Shown piece by piece: positions 8,669 through 17,698 of a stretch of DNA of 64,000 nt. The stretch is taken from NCBI RefSeq assembly GCF_014243345.1, contig NZ_JACLZF010000002.1:1364001-1428000 (forward strand), in the 5' to 3' direction. Source of the stretch: Robiginitalea sp. SC105. GTDB lineage: Bacteria; Bacteroidota; Bacteroidia; Flavobacteriales; Flavobacteriaceae. The first letter of the stretch is position 1, and each line of letters opens with the position of its first letter. The translations under genes were made by a program, and so were the position numbers. The notes below the pieces were generated by a model, which worked only from the letters and a program-made list of their open reading frames with translations, ran no database searches and had not been told where the DNA came from.

Positions 8669-9696
8669 TTACAGGGAGATACCGGAAAGGATTTCCAGAA
8701 CGCGCTCGTGCATCCTGTCCGTATAATCCAGGTGGGTAACCATCCGCAGTTTTCCCTGACCCATCCCTATCAGGCGGATTCCCTGTTGACCGAGTTTTTC
8801 CACCAGGTCCGAATCCGATGCGCGGGGCGTATCCAGTTCAAAGATCACGATGTTGGTCTCCACCGGGGCCACATAGCGGACAAAGTCAAGGGAGCTTAGC
8901 AGTTCGCCTATTTCCCGGGCTTTTTGGTGGTCTTCCCCGAGCCGGTCTATATGGTGGTCCAGTGCGTAGATGCCGGCTGCCGCGAGGTAACCGGCCTGCC
9001 GCATGCCTCCCCCGAGGACTTTCCGGATTCGAAGCGCTTCATCCATGGCTTCCCGGGAACCCACCAGCAGCGACCCTACCGGGCATCCCAGGCCCTTGCT
9101 CAGGCAGACACTGATCGTATCGAAGGTTTCCCCGAAAAAAGCCGGGGTACCCGCCCCGTTGGCCAGGGCATTCCAGATCCGGGCCCCGTCCAGGTGCAGG
9201 GCGAGCCCGTGCTTGTCGCAAACCGCACGGATCTTTCGGAGCTCCTCCGTGTCCCAGCAGGCGCCGCCCCCTTTGTTGGTGGTATTTTCAATACACACCA
9301 AACGGGTTCTCGGGCTGTGGTAGAAATCGGGGGGGTTGATCGCATCTTCCACCTGTTCGGCGCGCATCATCCCGCGCTCCCCGTCCACCAGTTTACAGGA
9401 TACCCCGCTGTTGAAGCTCACCCCGCCCCCCTCGTAATTGTACACATGGGCGTATTTATCGCAGATGAGCTGGTCTCCCGGCCGCGTATGGTATTTTATC
9501 CCCGTCTGGTTGGCCATGGTGCCACTGGGGAAAAAGAGGGCGGATTCCATGCCGAAATAGGCCGCGACCTTCTCCTCAAGGGCGGTAACCGTTGGGTCTT
9601 CCTTGAATACGTCATCCCCTACCCGCGCCTGCATCATGGCCTTGAGCATCCCGGGCGTCGGCCGGGTAACCGTATCGCTGATCAGGTTTATCTCCA
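8669..9696 (-). CDS. ltaE: Low-specificity L-threonine aldolase
   Basis: This is a PLP enzyme of about 341 residues that splits threonine or allo-threonine into glycine and acetaldehyde. The start EINLISDTVTRPTPGMLKAM is typical, the PLP lysine is in VCLSKGLGCPVGS, and HLDGARIWNA contains the cofactor Asp. I chose GTG 9696, which gives the usual N-terminus VEINLISDT; a TTG at 9721 is possible but adds residues not seen in the family. Its start overlaps the end of the upstream metalloprotease gene by nine bases, which suggests translational coupling. Confidence 0.88.
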
Positions 9697-12108
9697 CGGC
9701 ATGGGCGTTTCGTCGAAGCAACCCGAACCAATGGGTGATCCGTCCGGTATTTTTGGCGCATCGGGTACCTTGAACAGTTCGGGATGCTCCCGGAACCGGT
9801 CAATCCTCCGGACCATTTCCCGGGCAATGTCCGAATCGCCGTTCCGCAGCATTTTTCCGCGGATCCCGTCCAGGGTCCCCTGGGCAATGGCATTGACCTG
9901 CGGGTGGACGGAAGTGTCCTTGGCCAAGACCATCAGGTGCTCCAGCGTCCTGAAGCCCACCACTTCTGTAATCTTTTCTTCATAGGAGCCGCTTGCCCGG
10001 GATTCAAAGGCCGTTTCCACCAGAGGCCCGAGCAAATCATCCAGGCCCGGCAGGGAAGGGTCAAGGGCATGCTGGTGTACCAGGCGCGAGGCGCGCTCGG
10101 GGTGCAGCAGGAACCCCAGGGTCATATCGGCAGATGTCTCGGCGGCCCCGAGAGCGTCAAAGGAAGGGCCGGTCCTTCCCTTGAAGGATTCCCTCCCGGC
10201 CTGGTACCCCATGGCCCGCGGTGGGAACCACTGCAGGGTTTTTTCAGGGATTGCCAATTGGGGCGCCTCAAGGGTATGCAAAATGCTTTCCAGCGCCTTT
10301 TCCTGCTCGCGGGCAGGCACCGGCATCCACGGGTCCGCCTCCTGACCGCGAACCGCATAGTTGTAATCGAGCCCCCCGATCAGTTTGCTGACCGCCTCGG
10401 TCTGATAGCGGTGGAAGAAATACAGGGGCACAAAAACGTCTTCAAGCACACTGAAGGGTTCGCCTTCCCGGATGTTGGCAGGGGAAAACTGCTCCATGGC
10501 GCGCCGGCGTACCTCCAGTACCCGGTCGAGTTCATCGGCCGGTGCCGCCCCGTTGTCCCAGAGGTGGCCGTAGGCATGGGCGCCGCCAGCCGGTCGGGCA
10601 TCCCGGTCCGAAATATAGCGCAACCCGCCTGCCTCTGCTTTCCGGAGGATGGCTGCGAGTGCCGCCCCTTCGTCCGTGCCTTCCGGAAAATCAGAATAGG
10701 CGTAGGCCACGATCACCTTATCCCACTCCCCGATACCGGTATCATAGGCATCCGAAAAATCGATCCGGCCTTCCTCCAGGCCGATGTACGGGTGCGGGTA
10801 ATCCATGACCGAGGCGCGGCCATTGGTGCTGGCGGCAAAATTGTGTGCAAAGCCCAGGGTATGCCCGATTTCGTGGGCAGATAGTTGGCGGATCCGGGCC
10901 AGGGCCATGTCGAGCATGGGGGATGTGGTTTCGCCGGAGGAGGCAAAAGGGGCACCGGCCAGTGCCTGGGCGATCATGAAGTCCTGTCGGATCCGCAGGC
11001 TCCCCAGGCTAACATGGCCCTTGATGATTTCCCCTGTCCTCGGGTCGGCCACGCTGCTGCCATAGCTCCAGCCCCTTGTGGACCGGTGTACCCACTGGAT
11101 CACGTTGTAGCGCACATCCAGGGGATCGGCGTCGTCCGGGAGCATTTTGACCTGGAAAGCATTGGTATAGCCGATGGCTTCAAATGCCTGGTTCCACCAT
11201 CGCCCCCCTTCCAGTAGGGCGGAACGCACCGGTTCGGGCGTCCCGTTGTCCAGGTAGTACACAATCGGTTCCACCGCTTCACTTTGTGCGGCTGCCGGAT
11301 CCTTTTTTTCGAGGCGGTGCCTGGGGATAAAGCGCTTTACGATGGGTTCCTGCACCGGGGTTGCATAGTCGTAATAGCTGAAGGGATAGGCCCCGCTTCG
11401 CGCGTCGAATGCGCGCTTCTCAAAACCGGGGCCGGGCAGTTCGATCAGGGAATGATGCTGGGCTACCGTCACCAGTTTGGCATTTGGCGCGACGGAGCGG
11501 ATGTATTGACCCTTGGGATCCCCCTTGAAGGTGAGCAGCACATCGAGTTCAATATTCTTCGGGAAGGCCCTGCTGCGTTCCAGGTTGACAGCGCTTTTGC
11601 TGCTGTCCAGGCTGTAGGTCCCCTGGCCGGTCTGCTGCAGTCTGTCGGAGACACCGTGCATGTCCTGCATCAGGAAAGGGGTCAATTCGACAATGTGCCG
11701 CTCCCCGATGGTCTCGACAATTGGAAAGCCGAAAAGGATGGACCGCGCAAAGGCCTGTTCCACGGATTTGCGTTCCAGGTCATTTTCGGTAATGGCCCGG
11801 TATTCCAGGTTCGGCTGGATGAGCAGGAGCTTGTTGCCTGCTTTCCGAAAAAACACGACTTGCTCGTTGCCCAACTGCCCGCGGTCCAGGCCGATATCGT
11901 TGCTGCCTATGCCGCTGCTCAGGGAATATACGTAGAGGAACTCCGTATCGAGCTTATCCACGTCGAGGTAGACCTTTCCCTCGGAGTCGTCGTAATAAAA
12001 ATCGAAGAAGCCTTCGAATTTCTGATAGTCCTTGCTTTTTTCCTGAAACTGCCCAGGTACCAGCAAGGGACAAAGCAGTAGCAGGAGGAGTGCTAACCGG
12101 TTTTTCAT
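9688..12108 (-). CDS. Secreted zinc metalloprotease, DUF5117/DUF4953 type
   Basis: This 806-residue protein has a signal peptide (MKNRLALLLLLLCPLLVPGQ). Its body matches Bacteroidota proteins with DUF5118, DUF5117 and DUF4953 (met-zincin) segments. The zinc motif HEIGHTLGFAH is at residues 412-422 (ligands H412, H416, H422; catalytic E413), followed by a region with SVMDYP, a likely Met-turn. It is probably exported to the periplasm or surface; the substrate is unknown. ATG 12108 is chosen because it starts the signal peptide directly. The C-terminus overlaps the threonine aldolase start. Confidence 0.9.
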   Translation of the reverse strand: MKNRLALLLLLLCPLLVPGQFQEKSKDYQKFEGFFDFYYDDSEGKVYLDVDKLDTEFLYVYSLSSGIGSNDIGLDRGQLGNEQVVFFRKAGNKLLLIQPNLEYRAITENDLERKSVEQAFARSILFGFPIVETIGERHIVELTPFLMQDMHGVSDRLQQTGQGTYSLDSSKSAVNLERSRAFPKNIELDVLLTFKGDPKGQYIRSVAPNAKLVTVAQHHSLIELPGPGFEKRAFDARSGAYPFSYYDYATPVQEPIVKRFIPRHRLEKKDPAAAQSEAVEPIVYYLDNGTPEPVRSALLEGGRWWNQAFEAIGYTNAFQVKMLPDDADPLDVRYNVIQWVHRSTRGWSYGSSVADPRTGEIIKGHVSLGSLRIRQDFMIAQALAGAPFASSGETTSPMLDMALARIRQLSAHEIGHTLGFAHNFAASTNGRASVMDYPHPYIGLEEGRIDFSDAYDTGIGEWDKVIVAYAYSDFPEGTDEGAALAAILRKAEAGGLRYISDRDARPAGGAHAYGHLWDNGAAPADELDRVLEVRRRAMEQFSPANIREGEPFSVLEDVFVPLYFFHRYQTEAVSKLIGGLDYNYAVRGQEADPWMPVPAREQEKALESILHTLEAPQLAIPEKTLQWFPPRAMGYQAGRESFKGRTGPSFDALGAAETSADMTLGFLLHPERASRLVHQHALDPSLPGLDDLLGPLVETAFESRASGSYEEKITEVVGFRTLEHLMVLAKDTSVHPQVNAIAQGTLDGIRGKMLRNGDSDIAREMVRRIDRFREHPELFKVPDAPKIPDGSPIGSGCFDETPMPWR

Positions 12109-12294
12109 GAGGTGTGATTTGCGGCTAAAAGTAGCCAAAAAACGAGGGAATCAAAATAAGGATCACGTAAAAATACAGGGGTAAAATTCCTTGGAAGGTC
12201 CCTGTGGCGGCCATAAATTGGTTACAATCAAAAAAGATGGCGTTCGGGGGGGCGTTGACCAAAAAAGTTGGTATATTTTGAAAAATCTTCCGAA

Positions 12295-13758
12295 ATGTCA
12301 GGTGACAACACCACCATCTTCACCTCCTACGACCGAAATCCGAAACTCTACGATGAGTTATACGACCCCGACGGGAAAGTGACCAAAGTCTACAAAAAGC
12401 TGTTCAAGTTATATGGCAAACACTCCATAGCGGATTATTACGAGCTCAACAACAAAGCCAAGGCGTCCTTCTTTAACCAGGGCATCACCTTCCGGGTGTA
12501 CAGCGAGGAAAAGACCAATGAAAAGATATTCCCCTTCGACCTTTTCCCCCGCATCATCGGCGCAGCAGAATGGGAACACATCGAATCGGGGGTCAAACAG
12601 CGCTGCCTTGCGCTGAACAAATTCCTGTGGGACCTCTACCACGACCGGGAGATCCTCCGGGATGGGGTCGTCCCCCTGGAATTGGTGACCACTTCCGAGA
12701 ATTACCTGGACCAGATGATCGGTGTGGACCCGCCGGGCGGGATCTATACACACATATCCGGAACGGACATCATACGCCACAACGACGGAAAATTCTATGT
12801 GCTGGAAGATAACATCCGTTGCCCCTCCGGGGTGAGTTACGTGCTGAGCAACCGGACGGCCCTCAAACGGGCCCTGTTCGGCGTCTTCAACCACTACAAT
12901 GCCCATACGGTTACCAACTATGCCGAAAACCTGCTGGAATTGCTGGAGACGGTCAAGCCGGCCGGTGTGGATATCCCCACCACCGTGGTACTGACACCGG
13001 GGATGTACAATTCGGCCTTTTACGAGCACAGCTACCTGGCCAAGACGATGGGGGTGGAACTGGTGGAAGGGCGGGACCTTTTCGTGGAAAATGATTTTGT
13101 CTACATGAAGACCATCGCGGGGCCGGAAAAGGTGGATATCATCTACCGCCGCATCGACGATGCCTTCCTGGACCCGCTGGAATTCAGGAAAGATTCCTCT
13201 CTTGGGGTACCCGGCTTGTTCGCCGCCTATAAAAAGGGGAACGTCACCATCGCCAATGCCCCGGGTACCGGGGTGGCCGATGATAAGGCAGTCTATACCT
13301 ACATGCCGGATATCATCCGGTACTACCTGGACGAGGAGCCCATCCTGAACAATGTAAAGACCTACCACTGCAGCCGGAAGGACGAGTTGGAATACGTACT
13401 GGAGCATATCCGGGAACTGGTCGTCAAACCGGTGGACGAGGCAGGGGGGTATGGCATTTCCATCGGGAATACCCTGACAGATGAACAGGTGGAGCAAGTC
13501 AGGAAGGACCTGCGGGCGTCGCCCAGGAAATACGTGGCCCAGCCCATCCTCTCCCTTTCGGTGCATCCCACCTATATCGAGGAATCCCAGTCGTTCGAGC
13601 AGCGGCACATCGACCTGCGCACCTTTACCGTAATGGGCCCGGAAAAGAGCTTCGTGCTCAAGGGCGGCCTGACGCGCGTGGCGCTGAGAAAAGGCAACCT
13701 TATTGTTAATTCATCCCAGGGCGGAGGCTCCAAGGACACCTGGGTACTAAAAAAATAA
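12295..13758 (+). CDS. Circularly permuted ATP-grasp protein
   Basis: This 487-residue protein is of the circularly permuted ATP-grasp type 2 family (formerly DUF404/DUF407). Recognisable segments are ASFFNQGITFRVYSEE, FPFDLFPRIIGAAEWEHIESGVKQR, the core DNIRCPSGVSYVLSNR, VDIIYRRIDDAFLDP and GGLTRVALRKGNLIVNSSQGGGSKDTWVL. Family members are predicted peptide or amide-bond ligases. They recur with alpha-E and transglutaminase-like genes, exactly as here. I chose ATG 12295 over an in-frame TTG at 12268. A TATATTTTG element just upstream resembles a -7 box with one extra T. First gene of a three-gene operon. Confidence 0.9.
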   Translation: MSGDNTTIFTSYDRNPKLYDELYDPDGKVTKVYKKLFKLYGKHSIADYYELNNKAKASFFNQGITFRVYSEEKTNEKIFPFDLFPRIIGAAEWEHIESGVKQRCLALNKFLWDLYHDREILRDGVVPLELVTTSENYLDQMIGVDPPGGIYTHISGTDIIRHNDGKFYVLEDNIRCPSGVSYVLSNRTALKRALFGVFNHYNAHTVTNYAENLLELLETVKPAGVDIPTTVVLTPGMYNSAFYEHSYLAKTMGVELVEGRDLFVENDFVYMKTIAGPEKVDIIYRRIDDAFLDPLEFRKDSSLGVPGLFAAYKKGNVTIANAPGTGVADDKAVYTYMPDIIRYYLDEEPILNNVKTYHCSRKDELEYVLEHIRELVVKPVDEAGGYGISIGNTLTDEQVEQVRKDLRASPRKYVAQPILSLSVHPTYIEESQSFEQRHIDLRTFTVMGPEKSFVLKGGLTRVALRKGNLIVNSSQGGGSKDTWVLKK

Positions 13759-13762
13759 CCAC

Positions 13763-14707
13763 ATGCTGGCGAGAGTCGCTGACAATCTTTTCTGGATGGG
13801 ACGTTATATCGAGCGGGCCGAACATACGGCGCGTTATTTAAACGTCAATTATTTTTCCTCCCTGGACGCACCCAATACCACCTCGCAGTCCCGCGATTTT
13901 GTGTTGCGTTCCATGCTTTTTTTGGTGGGGGAGCCTGCCGAGAAGTCCGAGAAGCTGGATGAAGACAAGGTGTTGTACCGCATTGGCATGGACCGGGGCT
14001 TCTCCCCCTCCATCATCAACTCGATTTCATATGCGCGTGAAAATGCGCTCTCTGCCCGTGACCTGATATCCACGGAACTGTACGAATCCATCAATAAGTT
14101 TTACCACTTTGCGGACTCCTACCCTACCAAGAAATTCGTCAAAACCGGCCTCTACGAATTTACTTCTCAGGTCACGGAAATGACCGCGGTGCTCCGGGGC
14201 AAGATCCGGGGAACGCTGCTGCACGATTCAATCTACGCCATCATCATGATGGGGGTCAACCTGGAACGCGCCCTGCAGATCACCCGGATCATCAATGCAA
14301 AATACAACGACGCCAAGAAATCGCCCGGGAGTTACGGGGACCGGTTCCGGAACAGCTTTGAGTGGACGACCCTCCTCAAATGCGCGGAATCCTACGACAT
14401 GATGCGCCGCCACTACAAAAAAACCCCCAACAGCCTGTGTACCCTGGAATTCCTGATCCTGAACCCCAGGTGCCCCCGCTCGGTGATGAACAGCCTGAAC
14501 CAGGTGTACCGGCACGTGCGAACCCTGGACCCGCTGAAAATCCACGACAAGGATTCCACCGCCTTTAAGGTGGGGAAGGTGCGGGCGGAATACCAGTTTA
14601 AACGTATCGAGGATATTGAAGGGGATGTGCAGGCCTTCATCGAGCACATCCTAAATGAACTATCCGAGATCGGGATCCAGATGGAAAAAGAGTTTTTCCA
14701 CTATTGA
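13763..14707 (+). CDS. Alpha-E domain protein
   Basis: This 314-residue protein matches the alpha-E (DUF403) family. It opens MLARVADNLFWMGRYIERAEHTARYL, the characteristic start, and is largely alpha-helical with acidic pairs. The biochemical role is unknown. The family nearly always sits next to the circularly permuted ATP-grasp gene, which is only four bases upstream here, so the two are surely co-transcribed. It is predicted to be a soluble cytoplasmic protein. Confidence 0.9.
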   Translation: MLARVADNLFWMGRYIERAEHTARYLNVNYFSSLDAPNTTSQSRDFVLRSMLFLVGEPAEKSEKLDEDKVLYRIGMDRGFSPSIINSISYARENALSARDLISTELYESINKFYHFADSYPTKKFVKTGLYEFTSQVTEMTAVLRGKIRGTLLHDSIYAIIMMGVNLERALQITRIINAKYNDAKKSPGSYGDRFRNSFEWTTLLKCAESYDMMRRHYKKTPNSLCTLEFLILNPRCPRSVMNSLNQVYRHVRTLDPLKIHDKDSTAFKVGKVRAEYQFKRIEDIEGDVQAFIEHILNELSEIGIQMEKEFFHY

Positions 14708-14752
14708 GATTCCCGTTTTTGAAATACCTTCACCCCAGACCCCAATTGTTTG

Positions 14753-15601
14753 ATGGCCCAATTATACACCATCCGCTATACTGCCGAAAACCACTACGAC
14801 CACCCGGTGGTGGAAGCCAGCTGGCAATTCCTGATCGTACCGCAGGAAAACGAGACCCAATCGCTGGTGCGCATCGATTTCTCCAACAGCCGGAACGCCC
14901 GCTGGGAATTCTCGCAAAACGGCTTCGGCTTTATCACCATACGCGTCCGCAACCGCCACGAGTTGTCCGATATTTCCTTTGAAGCCGCCTTTGAGCTGAT
15001 CAAGGAGGAGGTAAACCCGTTTGCTTTTGACCTGTCCGAGGTGCCGCCCTATAACCCGGAAAACCTGCAGGATATGGGGTTTCGCCTGGAACACCAGATG
15101 TTCCTGAAGCCCACGCCCCTAACCCGGCTCCCGGAGGACACCGGTTGCTTCCGGTTTGACCACGGGCGGAATTGCCTTGAAAATCTGGCGGATCTGAATA
15201 CCTGGGTGTACAAGGCCCTGAAATATACCCCCGGACTGACCGGGGTGGACACCCCCCTGACCGAAGTGCTGGAGATCCGACAGGGCGTTTGCCAGGACTT
15301 TTCACACCTTTTCATCGGTATTGCACGGGCCCATGGCATCCCGGCCCGCTACGTCTCAGGATACCTGCACCAGGGCATGGGTTACGCGGGGGATGCGCAA
15401 ATGCACGCCTGGGCGGAAGCCCTGGTCCCCGGTCTCGGTTGGTGCGGGTTTGACCCCACCAACAACCTGATGGCTGCCTCCGACCACATTAAGGTGGCCC
15501 ATGGCCGCGATTATGCGGATTGTGCGCCTATAAAGGGCGTGGTTTTCGGGAAGGGGGACAACCGCAGCAACCACCAGGTACAGGTAACCAGCCAGCAATG
15601 A
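14753..15601 (+). CDS. Transglutaminase-like cysteine peptidase family protein
   Basis: This 282-residue protein has an N-terminal bacterial transglutaminase-associated domain (about 1-90, with YDHPVVEASWQFLIVP). The transglutaminase core follows, with a readable triad: C180 (QGVCQDFSHL), H218 (MHAWAEAL) and D234 (GFDPTNN). No signal peptide was seen. It is the third gene of the ATP-grasp/alpha-E operon, 45 bases after alpha-E. Such enzymes may hydrolyse or transfer amide bonds, so the operon could make and break the same linkage; this is inference. ATG 14753 is preferred over the adjoining TTG 14750. Confidence 0.88.
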   Translation: MAQLYTIRYTAENHYDHPVVEASWQFLIVPQENETQSLVRIDFSNSRNARWEFSQNGFGFITIRVRNRHELSDISFEAAFELIKEEVNPFAFDLSEVPPYNPENLQDMGFRLEHQMFLKPTPLTRLPEDTGCFRFDHGRNCLENLADLNTWVYKALKYTPGLTGVDTPLTEVLEIRQGVCQDFSHLFIGIARAHGIPARYVSGYLHQGMGYAGDAQMHAWAEALVPGLGWCGFDPTNNLMAASDHIKVAHGRDYADCAPIKGVVFGKGDNRSNHQVQVTSQQ

Positions 15602-15643
15602 TCCGAAGCGGAATATCCTGGGGTCCGATTCATAAAAACGCCT

Positions 15644-15651
15644 TACTTTTA
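15644..15651 (+). promoter_or_regulatory. Near-consensus -7 element for prfB
   Basis: TACTTTTA differs from TAnnTTTG only in the last base and lies 19 bases before the prfB ATG. The same variant precedes panB. Confidence 0.35.
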
Positions 15652-15670
15652 CACTCCAAATACAGTACTA

Positions 15671-16763
15671 ATGATAGAGAAATTCAAGTCTCTTATGGAA
15701 CGCCTCGGCGCGTTAAGGAGGTATCTTTGACATAGATGCCAAACGCATCGAAGTTCAGAATGAGGAAGAAAAGACCCTGGAGCCCGGTTTCTGGGATGAC
15801 CCGGTGACCGCCCAGGAGTTTATGAAAAGCCTGAATGCCCGGAAGGGCTGGGTAGAGGAATTTGAGGAGGCCGAACGGCTCCTCGGGGACCTGGAAGTGC
15901 TGGTGGAATTCTATGAAGCCGACGAGGCGGAAGAAAAAGAAGTAGCCAGGCAGCTGCGCCTGGCCACCGAGGCCGTCGAAAAACTCGAATTCCGGAACAT
16001 GCTCTCGGACGAGGGGGACGACCTGACGGCCGTACTCCAGATAACGGCAGGTGCAGGGGGCACGGAAAGTTGCGACTGGGCTTCCATGCTGATGCGCATG
16101 TATATGATGTGGGCCGAGAAAAACCGGTATAAAGTCCGGGAGCTCAATTACCAGGAAGGGGACGTGGCCGGCATCAAGACAGTTACCCTCGAGATTGAGG
16201 GGGCCTACGCCTTCGGATGGCTCAAAGGCGAGAACGGGGTACACCGGCTCGTGCGGATTTCCCCCTTCGACAGCAACGCCAAACGACACACTTCCTTTGC
16301 TTCGGTCTACGTATACCCGCTGGTCGATGACAGCATCGAGATCGAGATCAACCCGGCCGATATCGAGATTACCACGGCCCGCTCCAGCGGGGCCGGGGGC
16401 CAGAATGTGAATAAGGTGGAAACCAAGGTGCAGTTGGTCCATAAACCCACAGGCATCCAGATTTCCTGTTCGGATTCGCGTTCCCAGCACGACAACCGGG
16501 CTACCGCCCTGAAAATGCTGAAGTCCCAGCTCTACGAAATTGAGCTTCGCAAAAAGCAGGAGGCCCGGGAAGCCATTGAATCCTCCAAGATGAAGATCGA
16601 ATGGGGTTCCCAGATCCGAAACTATGTCATGCACCCCTACAAACTCGTAAAGGATGTGCGGACCGGGGAGGAAACGGGAAACGTGGACGCCGTGATGGAC
16701 GGGGAAATCGACGACTTCCTGAAAGCCTTCCTGATGATGACCGGACAGGAGAATTCTGCCTGA
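15671..16763 (+). CDS. prfB: Peptide chain release factor 2 with programmed +1 frameshift
   Basis: Reading starts at ATG 15671 and gives 19 codons ending ALRRYL, then an in-frame TGA at 15728-15730. The site is TTA AGG AGG TAT CTT TGA C, the classical RF2 frameshift signal: an SD-like AGGAGG three bases before a CTT-T slip at a TGA stop. After a +1 shift, reading continues with GAC at 15729 to the stop at 16763, giving 363 residues. RF2 marks are present: the SPF tripeptide (VRISPFDSN), which reads UGA/UAA, and GGQ at 242-244, which triggers hydrolysis. RF2 thus controls its own level. An ArsC-like gene follows after 24 bases. Confidence 0.95.
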
Positions 16764-16787
16764 TAAACCCGAATAATCCCTTTTGAC

Positions 16788-17135
16788 ATGCTGACCATCT
16801 ATCACAATCCCCGTTGCCGGAAATCCAGGGAAGGCCTGGCCATCCTGGAAGCCTCGGGGAAGCCCTTTACGGTTGTAAAATACCTGGATACCCCACTTTC
16901 CCGGGAAAAAATCCGGGAAATTTTGGACAAACTCGGCATGCCTGCCAAATCACTGGTGCGTACCGGGGAATCCATCTGGAAGGAAAAGTTCCGCAGTCAG
17001 GAGTTCAGCGAGGCCGAACTCATCCAAGCACTGGCCGATCACCCCAAACTCCTGGAGCGCCCCGTGGTGACCAGCGATACGGCCGCCGTCCTGGGCCGCC
17101 CGCCGGAGCGTATACAGGAATTCCTGAAAGGCTGA
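16788..17135 (+). CDS. ArsC/Spx family protein, arsenate reductase-like
   Basis: This 115-residue thioredoxin-fold protein carries the ArsC motif IYHNPRCRKSREGLAIL, with the catalytic Cys at position 10. Later family segments are KYLDTPLSREKIREILDKLG and RPVVTSDTAAVLGRPPERI. The family reduces arsenate with glutathione/glutaredoxin, but many members (YfgD type) have no shown arsenate role and no arsenic resistance genes are nearby. It lies 24 bases after prfB and probably shares its transcript. Confidence 0.85.
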   Translation: MLTIYHNPRCRKSREGLAILEASGKPFTVVKYLDTPLSREKIREILDKLGMPAKSLVRTGESIWKEKFRSQEFSEAELIQALADHPKLLERPVVTSDTAAVLGRPPERIQEFLKG

Positions 17136-17230
17136 AAATCAAGTTGTTTAACCATTTTGGGGTCTTTAACAAACATTTAACCAAGGGCGGTTAAACCCTG
17201 CCCGCATATAACAATCTAAATAGACGACAC

Positions 17231-17692
17231 ATGAGAACACGTGTAGTACTGACATTAATGCTTATAGGAGGGCTGTTTGCAGCCGAAGCCCAGTACGGGT
17301 ATGGCAACAATCCTTATTACGGCGGTCGCCGCCGGAACGTGGTGCCCCAGGCGGAAGCCCCCCCCAAGAAAGTAGAGCCCAAAACCGCCGAGGAATTGGT
17401 ATCCGAGGAAATGCCCGGGATCATCCAGGCAGTGGGACTCAACGAATTCGAGGCAGCCGTGGTTTCTTCGATCCTGACGAAATACGTGCAGAAGCGTATG
17501 GAGTTGCAGATCCTGGAACTGACCCCGGAAGCGACCCAGGAAGCCCTGGAACGCCTGGGGATCGATCAGCGCAGGGAACTGGAAGAAGGCCTGCCGGAGG
17601 ATAAATACCAGGCGATGATTGAACTGGAGGAAAGCCGGTACAATACGAAAAAGTTCAAAAAGAAAAAGAAAAAACAGAAAAAGAAAACCTAG
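17231..17692 (+). CDS. Secreted protein of unknown function with lysine-rich tail
   Basis: This 153-residue protein has a signal peptide (MRTRVVLTLMLIGGLFAAEAQ), then a Tyr/Gly/Asn/Arg-rich stretch (YGYGNNPYYGGRRRN) and a helical acidic middle (about 50-140). It ends in a lysine-rich tail with runs of KKKK. I do not recognise a named family. It lies seven bases before the outer-membrane receptor gene and is likely co-transcribed with it. The helical core and basic tail suggest a periplasmic or envelope-bound protein, but that is inference. Confidence 0.7.
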   Translation: MRTRVVLTLMLIGGLFAAEAQYGYGNNPYYGGRRRNVVPQAEAPPKKVEPKTAEELVSEEMPGIIQAVGLNEFEAAVVSSILTKYVQKRMELQILELTPEATQEALERLGIDQRRELEEGLPEDKYQAMIELEESRYNTKKFKKKKKKQKKKT

Positions 17693-17698
17693 ACACAC

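Noticed and set aside
12241-12280. G-run and TTG-rich stretch before the ATP-grasp operon as a riboswitch
   Set aside because: No conserved riboswitch core or pairing was found; it is more simply a promoter region.
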